This document shows positions 36,181 to 47,594 of a stretch of 64,000 nt of DNA, one piece after another; positions within the stretch are counted from its first letter, which is position 1; the number at the start of each line of letters is the position of its first letter. This DNA is from Roseomonas sp. KE2513 (GTDB lineage: Bacteria; Pseudomonadota; Alphaproteobacteria; Acetobacterales; Acetobacteraceae), in contig NZ_RCVR01000003.1 of NCBI RefSeq assembly GCF_016107305.1, forward strand, positions 62,001 through 126,000, written 5' to 3'. The position numbers and the translations under genes are program-made. Under the pieces are notes generated by a model. That model saw only the letters and a program-made list of their open reading frames with translations, did not search any database and had not been told where the DNA came from.

Positions 36181-37056
36181 ATGCCCCGCACGATCAACCT
36201 CCACCTCGTCTCCGACAGCACGGGGGAAACCCTCAACTCGATGTCGCGCGCGACCCTCGCGCGCTTCGAGGACCCGCATGTAATCCAGCACCGCTGGTTC
36301 CTCGTGCGCTCCCGCTTTCAGCTCGAGCAGGTGCTGGAAGGCATCCAGGCGGAGCCGGGGCCGGTCTGCTTCACGCTGGCCGACAAGTCGTTGCGCCACA
36401 GCCTGGAGGAGTTCTGCAACCGCCTCGGCGTCACCAGCCTCTCGGTGCTCGACCAGACGCTGGACCTCCTGCAGCGCGAGATCGGCGAGGCCGCGAAGGA
36501 GAAGCGCGCCGCCCAGCACGTGCTGGACGCCGACTACTTCCGCCGCATCGACGCCATGCACTACGTCCTCGCGCATGACGACGGCCAGGGCACCGCCGGC
36601 ATCGCGGAGGCCGATGCCTGCCTCGTCGGCGTCTCCCGCAGCAGCAAGACGCCCACCTGCTTCTATCTCGCCAACCGCGGCATCAAGGCGGCCAACGTGC
36701 CCATCGTGCCCGGCGCCCCCCTGCCGGTGGAGCTGAACAACCCGCCCTGCCCCGTCATCGGCCTGACGATCGAGGTGAACGCGCTGCTGGAAATCCGCCG
36801 CCACCGGCTGAAGCTCATCGGCACCGGCGGCGTGCGGCAGGACGCGACGGACTACGTGGACCCCGAGGCGGTGAAGGCCGAGATTCTCGCCGCCCGCCGC
36901 CTCTGCACCGCCCGCGGCTGGCCGGTGATCGACGTGACCCGCCGCAGCATCGAGGAAACCGCCGCGACCGTCCTCCAGCTCATGGAGGCCTGGCACGCGC
37001 GCACCGCGCCCCCCGGCACGCCGCACGGCGCCAACCAGGGGCCGCCTGCCCGATGA
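36181..37056 (+). CDS. ppsR: Pyruvate,phosphate dikinase / PEP synthase regulatory protein
   Basis: 291 residues. This is the DUF299/PPSR family, a bifunctional ADP-dependent kinase and Pi-dependent pyrophosphorylase that switches PpdK or PpsA off and on. The N-terminus reads [15 protein letters not shown], and the P-loop-like GVSRSSKT is at residues 150-157, followed by [20 protein letters not shown]. In alphaproteobacteria the partner is usually pyruvate,phosphate dikinase. No partner gene is in the window. Its last codons overlap maf by four bases (ATGA). It is the first gene on the plus-strand side of the presumed origin. Confidence 0.94.
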   Translation: MPRTINLHLVSDSTGETLNSMSRATLARFEDPHVIQHRWFLVRSRFQLEQVLEGIQAEPGPVCFTLADKSLRHSLEEFCNRLGVTSLSVLDQTLDLLQREIGEAAKEKRAAQHVLDADYFRRIDAMHYVLAHDDGQGTAGIAEADACLVGVSRSSKTPTCFYLANRGIKAANVPIVPGAPLPVELNNPPCPVIGLTIEVNALLEIRRHRLKLIGTGGVRQDATDYVDPEAVKAEILAARRLCTARGWPVIDVTRRSIEETAATVLQLMEAWHARTAPPGTPHGANQGPPAR

Positions 37057-37670
37057 GTGCCCTTCAGGCCGAAAGCCCCGCGCTGGTCCTCGCCAGCGCC
37101 TCCTCCGCCCGCCGCGCCCTGCTGGACGCCGCCGGCCTCCGCTTCGAGGCGGTCGCCGCCGCCGTGGACGAGGCCTCCATCAAGGAGAGCGCGAAGGCCG
37201 AGGGCTTCCCCGCCGCCGACGCCGCCCTGATGCTGGCCGAGGCCAAGGCCCGGCGCATCGCCGCCCGCCGGCCGGATGCTCTTGTCATCGGCTGCGACCA
37301 GATCCTCACCCTCGGCGACCGCTGGTTCGACAAGCCCGAGAACCCCGCCGGCGCCCGCGCCCATCTCCAGGCCCTGCGCGGCGGAACCCACCAGCTCGTC
37401 ACCGCCGTCCTGTGCTGGCGCGGCGGCGAACGCATCTGGCACCACGTCGCCACCCCGCGCCTGACCATGCGCCCCTTCTCCGATGCCTTCCTGGACGCCT
37501 ACCTCTCGCTGGAGGGCGATCGCGTGGCGGAAAGCGTGGGCGCTTACCGCCTGGAAGGACCGGGCGTGCACCTCTTCGACCGCGTGGAAGGCGAGCACGC
37601 GGCGATCCTCGGGCTGCCGCTCCTGGCCCTGCTGGGCTTCCTGCGGCAGCACGGGGTTCTGCGCGGGTGA
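37053..37670 (+). CDS. maf: Maf-family nucleotide pyrophosphatase
   Basis: 205 residues. Maf proteins hydrolyse non-canonical or certain canonical nucleoside triphosphates. The N-terminal [17 protein letters not shown] is a slight variant of the family LASxSPRR. The active-site Asp lies in [11 protein letters not shown], and the [18 protein letters not shown] region matches the C-terminal part. The specificity (dTTP/UTP or 7-methyl-GTP branch) is not assigned. It is translationally coupled to ppsR. Element copy 10 follows directly, and dnaQ converges. Confidence 0.92.
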   Translation: MSALQAESPALVLASASSARRALLDAAGLRFEAVAAAVDEASIKESAKAEGFPAADAALMLAEAKARRIAARRPDALVIGCDQILTLGDRWFDKPENPAGARAHLQALRGGTHQLVTAVLCWRGGERIWHHVATPRLTMRPFSDAFLDAYLSLEGDRVAESVGAYRLEGPGVHLFDRVEGEHAAILGLPLLALLGFLRQHGVLRG

Positions 37671-37671
37671 C

Positions 37672-37873
37672 CCTGGGGGAGAGAAGGAATTCTCTCCCCC
37701 AGACCCCCACTCATCTTCTTCTTTCTGTTGAAAATACTGGGCGGCCGGTGCGCCTCGGGTCAGTGACCCGAGCCGACTGACTGTTGAGGAAGGTTCCGCG
37801 ACAGCCAAATGGGGGTCCAGGGACCTCAGGCTCCTGGCGGGTGAGGTCCGGAGAGGGCGGAGCCCTCTCCGGG
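37672..37873 (+). repeat. Intergenic four-hairpin element, copy 10
   Basis: About 202 bp between convergent maf and dnaQ. The head begins within a few bases of the maf stop, and the tail ends about ten bases before the dnaQ stop. The second hairpin has one mismatch (GACCCGAGCCG). Confidence 0.9.
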
Positions 37874-37883
37874 GCCAACAGCG

Positions 37884-38573
37884 CTAACCCTCCTCGATCG
37901 TCGCCCAGACCGGCTCTTTCAGCTTCGCGACGAAAGCCGCGTGCCGTTCCAGTTCTTCGGCGCTCGGCGTGATGGGCCGCGGGGTCCGGATGGTGGGTCC
38001 GCTGGTGGCGATGAGGCCGGAGCGGGCGCCGATGCTGGTCGCCAGTTCCAGGCCTGGCTGCTTGCCGCCCATCAGTTCCAGGTAGACCTGGCCGAGGAGC
38101 TGCACGTCGAGCAGCGCGTTGTGGGTCGTGCGCGCCGAGAGGTCGATCCCGAAGCGGCGGCAGAGGGCGTCGAGCGAGTTGGGCAGGCCGGGAAAGCGCT
38201 TCTTCGCCATGACCAGCGTATCGACCATGCGGCTGCGGTCGATGCGCGGCGTGTTGCAGCGGTCGAATTCGTGGTCGAGGAAGTTGAAGTCGAAGGGCGC
38301 GTTGTGCGCGATGATGGGATCGTCGCCGAGGAAGTCGAGGAGTTCCGGCAGGATCTCGGCGAAGAGCGGCTTGTCGGCCAGCATGGCGGCGGTAAAGCTG
38401 TGCACCTTCGTCGCCTCCGGCGGCACGTCGCGCTCGGGGTTGATGAGGCGGTGGAAGGAGCGGCCGGTGGGCATGAGGTTCACGACCTCGATCGCCGCCA
38501 CTTCCAGCACGCGGTCGCCGGTGGCGGGGTCGAGGCCGGTGGTCTCGGTGTCGAGGATGAGGGCGCGGGTCAT
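37884..38573 (-). CDS. dnaQ: DNA polymerase III epsilon subunit (3'-5' proofreading exonuclease)
   Basis: 229 residues. The DEDDh exonuclease motifs are complete: LDTETTGLDP (Asp8, Glu10), IIAHNAPFDFNFLDHE, and the third motif with the general-base histidine in RTTHNALLDVQLLGQVY. The length fits DnaQ with a short C-terminal tail for binding the polymerase alpha subunit. Its placement close to the origin beside coaE and aroE is conserved in many alphaproteobacteria. Element copy 10 lies at its 3' end. Confidence 0.96.
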   Translation of the reverse strand: MTRALILDTETTGLDPATGDRVLEVAAIEVVNLMPTGRSFHRLINPERDVPPEATKVHSFTAAMLADKPLFAEILPELLDFLGDDPIIAHNAPFDFNFLDHEFDRCNTPRIDRSRMVDTLVMAKKRFPGLPNSLDALCRRFGIDLSARTTHNALLDVQLLGQVYLELMGGKQPGLELATSIGARSGLIATSGPTIRTPRPITPSAEELERHAAFVAKLKEPVWATIEEG

Positions 38574-38689
38574 GGGCGGAGTTTAGGGGAGTTGGGGCGG
38601 CGGCCGAAGGGGCTTCTCCCGGCCGCCGCCGCAGCTCCGCCCGTCAGGGCTCCCCTGGGGAACCCTGGGCAGGCGGGAGGCCGGTCGGA

Positions 38690-38803
38690 TCAGTCGCGGC
38701 CGGTCACGGGAACGCGGATCGGGGCGTGGTCCAGGGCCACCCGCGCCGCGACATTGGCCGCCGTCAGGCCGGCCAGGACGATGAGGAACATGGTCGTAAG
38801 CAC
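38690..38803 (-). CDS. Putative 37-residue single-pass membrane protein
   Basis: The GTG at 38803 has AAGGGA eight bases upstream. The peptide is one hydrophobic helix (MFLIVLAGLTAANVAAR) followed by a short polar tail ending VPVTGRD. No family is recognised. It lies in the 340-bp spacer between dnaQ and coaE. An imperfect hairpin with AGGG/CCCT arms (about 38643-38668) lies after it on the minus strand. The good ribosome site and membrane helix favour a real small gene, but there is no proof of expression. Confidence 0.45.
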   Translation of the reverse strand: MLTTMFLIVLAGLTAANVAARVALDHAPIRVPVTGRD

Positions 38804-38914
38804 TATCTTAATCCCTTGTTTTCCCTCAGCAGAGGGTGACAGGGAGATGGTGATGGAGGGGCCGCTGGGCCAATGGCGCCGGCGCATGGCTGGCCACTGC
38901 CGGGCGCTTGCTCC

Positions 38915-39511
38915 TCAGCCTTGATCCGCCAGCAGCCGCCGCATGCTCCGCTGCGCGTGGTGGCGCGAGAGCCCGGTCTGGATGAGGTGGTCGGCCCGGC
39001 GACGGCGGAGGCTGTCCGGCACCTGACGGGCGAGGATGGCGCGCAGCCGCTCCTCCGTCATGCCGCGGCGGCGGAGCACGCGGGCGCGCTGGATGGCCGG
39101 CGGCGCGGTGACGACGATCACGGCATCGGCCCGCCGCTCGCCGCCCGTCTCGAAGAGCAGCGGCACGTCGAGCACGGCCAGGCGCACCCCGCGGCGACGC
39201 GCGCGGGCGAGGAAGCGATGCTCCTCGCGGCGCACCAGCGGGTGGACGATCGCCTCCAGCCGCCGCAGCGCCGCGGGGTCGCTCAGCACCACGCGGCGCA
39301 GCGCCTCGCGGTCTACCATCGGGCCGCGCGGCGTGGGGCGGGTGGTGCCGGGAAAGGCGGCGCCGATGGGGCGCACGGCGGCCCCACCCGGACCTTGCAG
39401 CCGGTGCACGGCGGCGTCCGCGTCGAAGACGGGGATGCGATGGCGCCGCAGCGTGGCGGTGGCGGTGGACTTGCCCATGCCGATGCCGCCGGTCAGCGCC
39501 CAGATTTTCAT
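38915..39511 (-). CDS. coaE: Dephospho-CoA kinase
   Basis: 198 residues. CoaE phosphorylates the ribose 3'-hydroxyl of dephospho-CoA, the last step of CoA synthesis. The P-loop GGIGMGKST is at residues 8-16. FDADAAVHRL follows, then LDVPLLFETGG and the lid region RVLRRRGMTEERLRAILARQ. The C-terminus has a basic patch. The start lies ten bases after the aroE stop on the same strand, so aroE-coaE form a unit that may continue towards dnaQ. Confidence 0.95.
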   Translation of the reverse strand: MKIWALTGGIGMGKSTATATLRRHRIPVFDADAAVHRLQGPGGAAVRPIGAAFPGTTRPTPRGPMVDREALRRVVLSDPAALRRLEAIVHPLVRREEHRFLARARRRGVRLAVLDVPLLFETGGERRADAVIVVTAPPAIQRARVLRRRGMTEERLRAILARQVPDSLRRRRADHLIQTGLSRHHAQRSMRRLLADQG

Positions 39512-39521
39512 GTGCCGGTCT

Positions 39522-40382
39522 TCATGTGCGCGGGATGTCCGAGGCGACGAAGTCGCGCAACTCGGCGTCTACCGAGGGCATGGTGCCGAACCAGGCTTCG
39601 AAGCCGCGGCGGCCCTGGTGCAGCAGCATTCCCAGCCCGTCCACCGCCACCAGCCCGCGCGCCCGGGCGGCGGCGAGAAGCGGCGTTTCCAGCGGCACGT
39701 AGACGAGGTCCGCCACCACCGCGCCCGCCGGCAGGGGCGAGAGGTCCAGCACCAGCGGCGGCTGGCCCTGCATTCCCTGGCTCGTCGTGTTCACCAGCAG
39801 CGCCGCGTCCTCCAGCGGCGGCTGGTCCGCCACCTCGACCACCGCGCCGTGCTCCGAAAGCTCGCGCGCCAGAGCCTCCGCGCGGGCGCGGCCGCGGTTG
39901 ACCAATGTCAGTCGAGGGCAGCTGGCGGAGAGCAGGGTATGCGCCACCGCCCGCGCCCCGCCCCCGGCGCCGAGGATCACCGCCGGCCCGGCCTCTGCCC
40001 GCCAGCCTGGCGCTGCCTCCCGCAGATTCTGCAGGAAGCCCCAGCCGTCGGTGTTCCAGCCCTCGATGCGCCCGTCCTCGCGGAACACCAGGGTGTTCAC
40101 CGCCCCGATCCGCCGCGCGTCCTCCTCCAGCACGTCGCAGACCGCCATGGCCGTGCCCTTGTGCGGCAGGGTGACGTTGGCGCCGGCGAAGCCGAGCGCC
40201 GGCAGGGCGCGCAACGCCGCCTCGAAGCGGGCGGGCTCCACCGGCAGGGGCACATAGGCCCCGTCGATCCCGTGGCGGGCCAGCCAGAAGCCGTGCAGCC
40301 GCGGCGAGCGCGAATGCGACACGGGATGGCCGAGGATGCCGGCCAGCCGCGTCTTGCCGGTGAGGGTGCGAAGGGGCTCCAT
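39522..40382 (-). CDS. aroE: Shikimate dehydrogenase
   Basis: 286 residues from the ATG at 40382. AroE reduces 3-dehydroshikimate with NADPH in aromatic amino-acid synthesis. The substrate-binding GHPVSHSRSPRLHGFW and the catalytic Lys in NVTLPHKG are intact, and the NADP-binding [10 protein letters not shown] follows. The C-terminal GLGMLLHQGRRGFEAW is typical. The frame is open further upstream, but those residues are not family-like. It is divergent from gshB. Confidence 0.94.
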   Translation of the reverse strand: MEPLRTLTGKTRLAGILGHPVSHSRSPRLHGFWLARHGIDGAYVPLPVEPARFEAALRALPALGFAGANVTLPHKGTAMAVCDVLEEDARRIGAVNTLVFREDGRIEGWNTDGWGFLQNLREAAPGWRAEAGPAVILGAGGGARAVAHTLLSASCPRLTLVNRGRARAEALARELSEHGAVVEVADQPPLEDAALLVNTTSQGMQGQPPLVLDLSPLPAGAVVADLVYVPLETPLLAAARARGLVAVDGLGMLLHQGRRGFEAWFGTMPSVDAELRDFVASDIPRT

Positions 40383-40491
40383 CCCCCTGACATAGCGGGC
40401 GCGCCGCGCGCTGTCAGGGCGGTCCCCCCCTCTGGCGCCCTCGCGCGCGGGATGCGACCAAGGCGCCCCAAGCGATCGAGGAACAGGACCC

Positions 40492-41439
40492 ATGGCCAAG
40501 ACCCTGCGGGTGGCGGTGCAGATGGACCCGATGGAGAGCATCGGGATCGAGGGCGACAGCACCTTCGCCCTCATGCTGGAGGCGCAGGCGCGCGGCCACG
40601 CCCTCTGGCACTACCACGTGCGCGACCTCGCGCTGGCCGGCGGCCGCGTGACCGCCTGGGCGCACCCGGTCGAGGTCCGGCGGGAGAAGGGCAACCACTT
40701 CACCTTCGGCCCGGAGGTGGAGCTCGACCTCGGCCGCGACGCCGACGTGGTGCTGATGCGCCAGGACCCGCCCTTCGACATGGCCTACATCACCGCCACC
40801 CACATCCTCGAGCACATCCACCCGAAGGTGCTGGTGGTGAACGACCCCGCCAGCGTGCGGAACGCGCCCGAGAAGCTCTTCGTCACCCATTTCCCGGACC
40901 TCATGCCGGAAACCCTGGTGACGGCCGACCGCCGCCTCATCGCGCGCTTCCGCGAGAAGCACGGCGACATCATCGTGAAGCCTCTCTTCGGCAACGGCGG
41001 CGCCGGGGTGTTTCACATGAAACCCGACGATTCCAACCTCAACTCGCTGATCGAGATGTTCACCGAGCGCTCGCGCGAGCCGCTGGTCATCCAGAAATAC
41101 GTGCCCGCCGTCCGCCAGGGCGACAAGCGCATCATCCTCGTGGACGGCGAGGCCATGGGCGCCATCAACCGCGTGCCCGCGGAGGGCGAGGCGCGCTCGA
41201 ACATGCATGTCGGCGGGAAGGCCGTGCAAACGACGCTCACCGACCGCGAGCGCGAGATCTGCGCCGCCATCGGCCCGGAGCTGAAGGCGCGCGGCATGAT
41301 CTTCGTCGGCATCGACGTGATCGGCGGCTACCTCACCGAGATCAACGTCACCTCACCGACCGGCCTGCAGGAAATCGCGCGCTTCGACGGCGTGCACCTG
41401 GAACGCGCGATCTGGGACTGCATCGAGGCGAAGCGCTGA
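40492..41439 (+). CDS. gshB: Glutathione synthetase
   Basis: 315 residues. GshB joins gamma-glutamylcysteine and glycine with ATP, using an ATP-grasp fold. The N-terminal [15 protein letters not shown], the [16 protein letters not shown] segment, [12 protein letters not shown] and the C-terminal [21 protein letters not shown] are all characteristic. Length is standard. GAGGAACAG precedes the ATG. The usual residues after GGAGVF are changed here to HMK, and the DNA at that point is a near-perfect parS sequence. No gshA is in the window. Confidence 0.96.
   Translation: MAKTLRVAVQMDPMESIGIEGDSTFALMLEAQARGHALWHYHVRDLALAGGRVTAWAHPVEVRREKGNHFTFGPEVELDLGRDADVVLMRQDPPFDMAYITATHILEHIHPKVLVVNDPASVRNAPEKLFVTHFPDLMPETLVTADRRLIARFREKHGDIIVKPLFGNGGAGVFHMKPDDSNLNSLIEMFTERSREPLVIQKYVPAVRQGDKRIILVDGEAMGAINRVPAEGEARSNMHVGGKAVQTTLTDREREICAAIGPELKARGMIFVGIDVIGGYLTEINVTSPTGLQEIARFDGVHLERAIWDCIEAKR
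41010..41023. promoter_or_regulatory. parS-like site inside gshB
   Basis: GTTTCACATGAAAC matches the 14-bp parS core at 13 of 14 positions, with A for G at the centre. It lies about 5 kb on the far side of the presumed origin from the two perfect sites. The codons read V-F-H-M-K, where related GshB proteins tend to differ, which hints at selection on the DNA. Binding by ParB is untested. Confidence 0.5.
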
Positions 41440-41482
41440 CGCGCCTCTCCGGCGCCCGGGGAACCTGGCGCCGGAGCGCGGC

Positions 41483-42460
41483 TCAGTCGGCGGAGGCGCC
41501 GGACTTCTCGATCGTCTCGCGCCACATTGGCCGCTCGCGCGCGGCGCGGGCGGTGGCGTCGGCGGCGGTGGTCCAGACCGGCTTGGCGCCCACGCGGGCG
41601 AAGCGCTCCCGCTGCGCGGCGTCGTCCACCGTTGCCTTGAGCGCGGCGTTCAGCCGCTCCACCACGCTGTCGGGCGTCGCGGCCGGGGCGACGAAGCCGC
41701 CCCAGACGGTGACGACGAAGTTCTCGATCCCCGCCTCGGCCATGGTGGGGATGGCGGGCAGGGTGGGCCAGCGCTCGGCGCTGGTGACGGCCAGGGCGCG
41801 GATCTGCCCGGCCTCCACCAGCGCCTGGTAGGAGGCGACGCCGTCGATCGCAAAATCGATGTCCCCGCTCAGCAGCGCCGGCTGGATCTGCGACGCGCCG
41901 CGATAGGGCACGTGCACCGCCTCGATCCCCAGGCGGGAGAACAGCATCGCGGAGGACAGGTGCGTGGTGGTGCCGACGCCGGTGGAGCCGTAGGTGATGC
42001 CCCCGCGCCGGGACTTCGCCCAGGCGATGAACTCCTGCAGCGTCGTCGACGGCACCTTGTTCGGCGCCACCACCGCGATGTTCGGGAACTCCCAGCCGAG
42101 CGCGATCGGCCGCAGGTCGCGCTCGATGTCGTAGGGCACGGACTTGTAGAGGTACTGGTTGATCGAGAAGTTGGACACCGTGCCGGCGCCGATCGTGTAG
42201 CCGTCCGGCGCCGCCTTCGCCACGGCGTCGATGCCGATGTTCCCGCTGGCACCCGGGCGGTTCTCGATGACGACCGGCTGGCCCAGCGTCTGCCCCATGT
42301 GATCAGCGTAGATGCGCGCGATCACGTCGGTCGCGCCGCCCGGCGGATAGGGCACGATCATGCGGACGGGCCGCAGGGGCCAGTTGCCTCCCTGCGCACG
42401 GAGGACGGAGGGCAGGACGGCGGAGCCGAGGGCGGTTCCGAGCAGCAGGCGGCGGTTCAC
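41483..42460 (-). CDS. Tripartite tricarboxylate transporter substrate-binding protein (Bug family)
   Basis: 325 residues with a Tat-like signal peptide (MNRRLLLGTALGSAVLPSVL). The Bug signatures WPLRPVRMIVPYPPGGATDV, ENRPGASGNIGIDAVAKAAPDG and VHVPYRGASQIQPALLSGDI are clear. It follows the FAD-linked dehydrogenase gene on the same strand after a 36-base gap, so it may supply a hydroxy-acid that this enzyme oxidises. That link is inference. No permease genes are adjacent. Confidence 0.92.
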   Translation of the reverse strand: MNRRLLLGTALGSAVLPSVLRAQGGNWPLRPVRMIVPYPPGGATDVIARIYADHMGQTLGQPVVIENRPGASGNIGIDAVAKAAPDGYTIGAGTVSNFSINQYLYKSVPYDIERDLRPIALGWEFPNIAVVAPNKVPSTTLQEFIAWAKSRRGGITYGSTGVGTTTHLSSAMLFSRLGIEAVHVPYRGASQIQPALLSGDIDFAIDGVASYQALVEAGQIRALAVTSAERWPTLPAIPTMAEAGIENFVVTVWGGFVAPAATPDSVVERLNAALKATVDDAAQRERFARVGAKPVWTTAADATARAARERPMWRETIEKSGASAD

Positions 42461-42496
42461 GGCGTTTCCTCTGGAGGTGTCGTTAGGGAGCGGAGA

Positions 42497-43978
42497 TCAG
42501 GCCTCGGGAGGAAGGACCTTGCCGGGGTTCATGATTCCACCGGGATCGAGAAGCGCCTTGACGCCGCGCATGAGCGCGATCTCGCCGGGATCGGTCACGC
42601 GCCCCAGCCGGCCGCGGTTGCTCAGGCCGATGCCGTGCTCGGCGCTGATGACGCCGCCCAGCGCGGCGGTCTCGTCATCCACCACCGCGTTGATCCGCGC
42701 CACCATCGGCGCGGCGGCGGTCGTATCCGGGAACTGCCGGGCGTCCAGGATGGCGAGGACGTGGATGTTGCCGTCGCCGATATGGCCGTGCATCACGATG
42801 CGCGCCTCCGGCGCGACCTCGGCGATGCGCCGCTCCACGTTGCGGGCGAAGAGCGCCTGGTTCTCCAGCGGCACCACGCTGTCATGGCTCACGACATAGC
42901 CCGCGCGCTTGCTCCCCTCGGAGACGGAATGGCGGATCTTCCACAGCGCCGCGGCCTGGGCGCTGCTCTCGGCGAGGACGGCATCCACCACCAGCCCCTC
43001 CTCAAGAGCGGCGCCCAGCGCCTCCTCCAGCGGGGTGCGGAGGTCCGTGCCGGCCAGCGTGTCCGTCAGCTCGATCAGCAGGTACCAGGGGGCGTCGAGC
43101 GGGAAGGGAATGGCCACGTCCGGCACGTGCTCGGCGATGACGGCGATCTGCCCGCGCGACATGGCTTCCAGGCTCGCAAGCCGGTCGCCCACCGTGCCGC
43201 GCAGCCGGCCCATCAGGGTCAGCGCCGCCTCGATCTCCGGCAGGGCCACCATGGCCAGCGCCGAGACGCGCGGGCGGGGGAACAGCTTGAGCGAGGCAGC
43301 CGTGATGATGCCGAGCGTTCCCTCCGCCCCGATGAAAAGCTGCTTCAGGTCGTAGCCGGAGGAGTTCTTGCGCAGGCCCTGCAGCCGGTTCAGCACCGTG
43401 CCGTCCGGCAGCACCACCTCCAGCCCCAGCACCAGCTCCCGCGTGTTGCCGTAGCGCAGCACGGCCGTGCCGCCGGCGTTGGTGGCGATATTGCCGCCAA
43501 TCTGGCAGCTCCCCTCCGCGCCGAGCGAGAGGGGGAAGAGCCGGTCCACGCCCTCGGCCGCCTCCTGGATCGTCTGCAGGATGCAGCCGGCCTCCACCGT
43601 GACCGAGTTTGCGAGGGCGGAGAGGGCGCGGATCCGGTTCAGCCGGTCCAGCCGCAGCACCACACTGCGCCCGGAGGCGTCGGGCGTCGCGGCCCCGCAC
43701 ATGCCGGTGTTCCCGCCCTGCGGCACGACGGCGACGCCGTGGCGGGCGCAGAGGCGCACCACGTCGGCGACCTCGGCCGTGCTGGCCGGCTTCACCACCG
43801 CCGCGGCTCGCCCGTGGTAGCGGCCGCGCCAGTCCACCACATAGGGTTCCTGGTCCTCGTCCGCCGCCGTCACGTACTGGCGGCCGAGCAGCGCGGCCAG
43901 CTCGTCCACCAGCCCGGCCTCCCCGGCCGGCGTGGCACTTCCCGTGGCGGTCAGGCTCATGGCGTCGGCGGGCTCCAT
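42497..43978 (-). CDS. FAD-binding oxidoreductase, D-lactate/D-2-hydroxyacid dehydrogenase type
   Basis: 493 residues. The FAD-binding PCMH domain carries VVPQGGNTGMCGAATP and GAEGSCQIGGNIATNAGG. The C-terminal FAD-oxidase cap ends with HGHIGDGNIHV and the conserved LDPGGIMNPGKVLP. This is the GlcD/D-2-hydroxyglutarate dehydrogenase/LDHD group, which oxidises D-2-hydroxyacids and passes electrons to ETF, cytochrome c or quinone. The exact substrate is not readable. An internal ATG six codons in (43960) is an equally possible start, with GGAG 12 bases ahead. Confidence 0.9.
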   Translation of the reverse strand: MEPADAMSLTATGSATPAGEAGLVDELAALLGRQYVTAADEDQEPYVVDWRGRYHGRAAAVVKPASTAEVADVVRLCARHGVAVVPQGGNTGMCGAATPDASGRSVVLRLDRLNRIRALSALANSVTVEAGCILQTIQEAAEGVDRLFPLSLGAEGSCQIGGNIATNAGGTAVLRYGNTRELVLGLEVVLPDGTVLNRLQGLRKNSSGYDLKQLFIGAEGTLGIITAASLKLFPRPRVSALAMVALPEIEAALTLMGRLRGTVGDRLASLEAMSRGQIAVIAEHVPDVAIPFPLDAPWYLLIELTDTLAGTDLRTPLEEALGAALEEGLVVDAVLAESSAQAAALWKIRHSVSEGSKRAGYVVSHDSVVPLENQALFARNVERRIAEVAPEARIVMHGHIGDGNIHVLAILDARQFPDTTAAAPMVARINAVVDDETAALGGVISAEHGIGLSNRGRLGRVTDPGEIALMRGVKALLDPGGIMNPGKVLPPEA

Positions 43979-44150
43979 CCTGCGGGCCCGGAAGCCTGCA
44001 TCCTGCTGCTCACGGCATCCTTCCGGCCGCAGCGGGAAGGACGCGTTCGGGGCGGGTTAATGATCATCCGGCACGGAAATGTCGAGGGCGTTCGCGCCGC
44101 CGTCCGCACCGGAGAGCACCTTCGGCGCCGAACCGAAACCAGGGCGAGGC

Positions 44151-44180
44151 AAGGCGGGGAGGAGAACCTCTTCTCCCCCC
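44151..44180 (-). terminator. Hairpin after dnaJ
   Basis: On the minus strand an imperfect hairpin (GGGGGAGAA arm with TTCTCCTCCCC) lies about 20 bases after the dnaJ stop. It resembles the head hairpin of the intergenic element but has no GAATTC and none of the other modules follow. There is no T tract, so its strength as an intrinsic terminator is doubtful. Confidence 0.45.
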
Positions 44181-44198
44181 GCGCGAGCTCGCGGAGCC

Positions 44199-45344
44199 CT
44201 ACCGCCCCAGCCCGTCCCAGAACTCCTTCACGCGGGAGAAGAATCCCTCGCTCTCCGGGCTCGTCCGGCTGTCCGAGGTCGCCTCCGCCTCGAACTGCTC
44301 CAGCAGCTCGCGCTGCTTCGCCGTCAGGTTCTGCGGCGTCTCGACGGAAACCTGCACGTACATGTCCCCCCGCGCCGCGCTGCGCAGGATCGAGAAGCCC
44401 TTCCCGCGCAGGCGGAACTGGTCCCCCGCCTGGGTGCCGGAGGGGATGGAGACGCGCGCGCGCCCGCCATCGATGCTCGGCACCTCCACAGCGCCGCCCA
44501 GGGCGGCCTGCGTCATGCGGAGCGGCACGCGGATGAAGATGTTGTTCCCCTCCCGCTGGAAGATCGGGTGGGGGCGGATGCCGATATCGACGTAGAGGTC
44601 GCCCGGCGGTGCGCCGCGCAGCCCGGCCTCGCCCTCGCCGGCCAGGCGGATGCGCGTGCCCTCCTCGACGCCCGCGGGGATGGTGACGCTGAGGTTGCGC
44701 TCGCGCTCCACCCGCCCGGCGCCCTGGCAGACCTTGCAGGGATTCTTGATGATGCGGCCCGTGCCGCCGCAGGTGGGGCAGCTGCGCTCCACCAGGAAGA
44801 AGCCGGATTGCGCCCGCACCTTGCCCGCGCCCTTGCAGGTGCCGCAGGTGTCGGTCTGCGCCTTGCCGCCCTCGGCGCCCGTGCCCGCGCAGTTGTCGCA
44901 GGTGACGGAGGAGGGGACGCGGATGGTGGTCTTGGTGCCCGCGAAGGCCTCCTCCAGCCCGATCGTCACCTCGGTGCGGAGGTCGGAGCCGCGGCCGCTG
45001 TTCTGCTGCCCCCGGCCGGCGCGGCCGTTCAGGTTGCCGAACATCTGCTCGAAGATGTCCTCGAACCCGCCGCCGGCGAAGCCTCCACCGAAGGGGCCGC
45101 CGCCGCCACCGCCGCCGCCCTCGAAGGCGGCATGGCCGTAGCGGTCGTAGGCGGCGCGCTTCTCGGCGTCCTTGAGGACGTCGTAGGCCTCGTTGGCTTC
45201 CTTGAACTTCGCCTCGGCTGCCTTGTCGCCGGGGTTGCGGTCGGGGTGGTGCTGCATGGCGAGCTTGCGGAAGGCCTTCTTCAGACCGTCCTCGTTCACG
45301 TCCCGGGCGACGCCCAGCACCTCGTAGTAATCACGCTTGGCCAT
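44199..45344 (-). CDS. dnaJ: Chaperone protein DnaJ
   Basis: 381 residues, a class I J-protein that stimulates DnaK ATP hydrolysis. The J-domain has [11 protein letters not shown] Gly/Phe-rich stretch ([21 protein letters not shown]) follows near residues 94-114. The zinc-finger domain has all four CxxCxGxG repeats ([32 protein letters not shown]), and the C-terminal peptide-binding domains are present. It lies 122 bases downstream of dnaK, with a strong terminator between, so separate or read-through expression is expected. Confidence 0.98.
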   Translation of the reverse strand: MAKRDYYEVLGVARDVNEDGLKKAFRKLAMQHHPDRNPGDKAAEAKFKEANEAYDVLKDAEKRAAYDRYGHAAFEGGGGGGGGPFGGGFAGGGFEDIFEQMFGNLNGRAGRGQQNSGRGSDLRTEVTIGLEEAFAGTKTTIRVPSSVTCDNCAGTGAEGGKAQTDTCGTCKGAGKVRAQSGFFLVERSCPTCGGTGRIIKNPCKVCQGAGRVERERNLSVTIPAGVEEGTRIRLAGEGEAGLRGAPPGDLYVDIGIRPHPIFQREGNNIFIRVPLRMTQAALGGAVEVPSIDGGRARVSIPSGTQAGDQFRLRGKGFSILRSAARGDMYVQVSVETPQNLTAKQRELLEQFEAEATSDSRTSPESEGFFSRVKEFWDGLGR

Positions 45345-45403
45345 TTCTGTTCCCGTGCGGGGCTCTCGCTAGGCCCTGTAGGGTTGCGTTGGGGCGGGTG
45401 CCA

Positions 45404-45446
45404 CAAAAAAGAAGCGCCCGGCCCGCGTGTCGCGATGCCGGGCGCC
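45404..45446 (-). terminator. Intrinsic terminator between dnaK and dnaJ
   Basis: On the minus strand the stem arms GCGCCCGGC (45445-45437) and GCCGGGCGC (45422-45414) are followed by TTCTTTTTTG. This is a classical Rho-independent terminator shortly after the dnaK stop. Partial read-through would set the dnaJ level relative to dnaK. Confidence 0.88.
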
Positions 45447-45466
45447 CTCTGTTGCCGCGGGGCCGG

Positions 45467-47428
<1,962 letters not shown>

Positions 47429-47541
47429 CCGTCACTTCTCCTTCGCGGCGGCCGGGGCACGGCCCATGCTTCGAGGCACCGTGCGCGGCCCCATTGTCTC
47501 AAATCGGATGGGGTGGGCGGGGCTGTCCCGCTCGGCCCCGG

Positions 47542-47570
47542 ATGTATTCAGGGGCGGGGCGCGGGACAAG
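47542..47570 (-). promoter_or_regulatory. Candidate heat-shock (RpoH) promoter of dnaK
   Basis: On the minus strand CTTGTCCCGC (47570-47561) is followed by CCTGAATACAT. The CTTG box fits the alphaproteobacterial RpoH -35 element. The -10 part is weak. The same ten bases occur upstream of grpE. The leader would be about 110 bases. Confidence 0.35.
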
Positions 47571-47594
47571 ACCCTGCCTTAGGTGAATCAGAAC

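Noticed and set aside
44151-44180. A fifteenth copy of the intergenic element after dnaJ
   Set aside because: Only a head-like hairpin is present. The GAATTC centre and the other three hairpins are missing, so it is listed as a simple hairpin.
47429-47580. CIRCE operator upstream of dnaK
   Set aside because: No TTAGCACTC/GAGTGCTAA inverted repeat is present upstream of dnaK or grpE.
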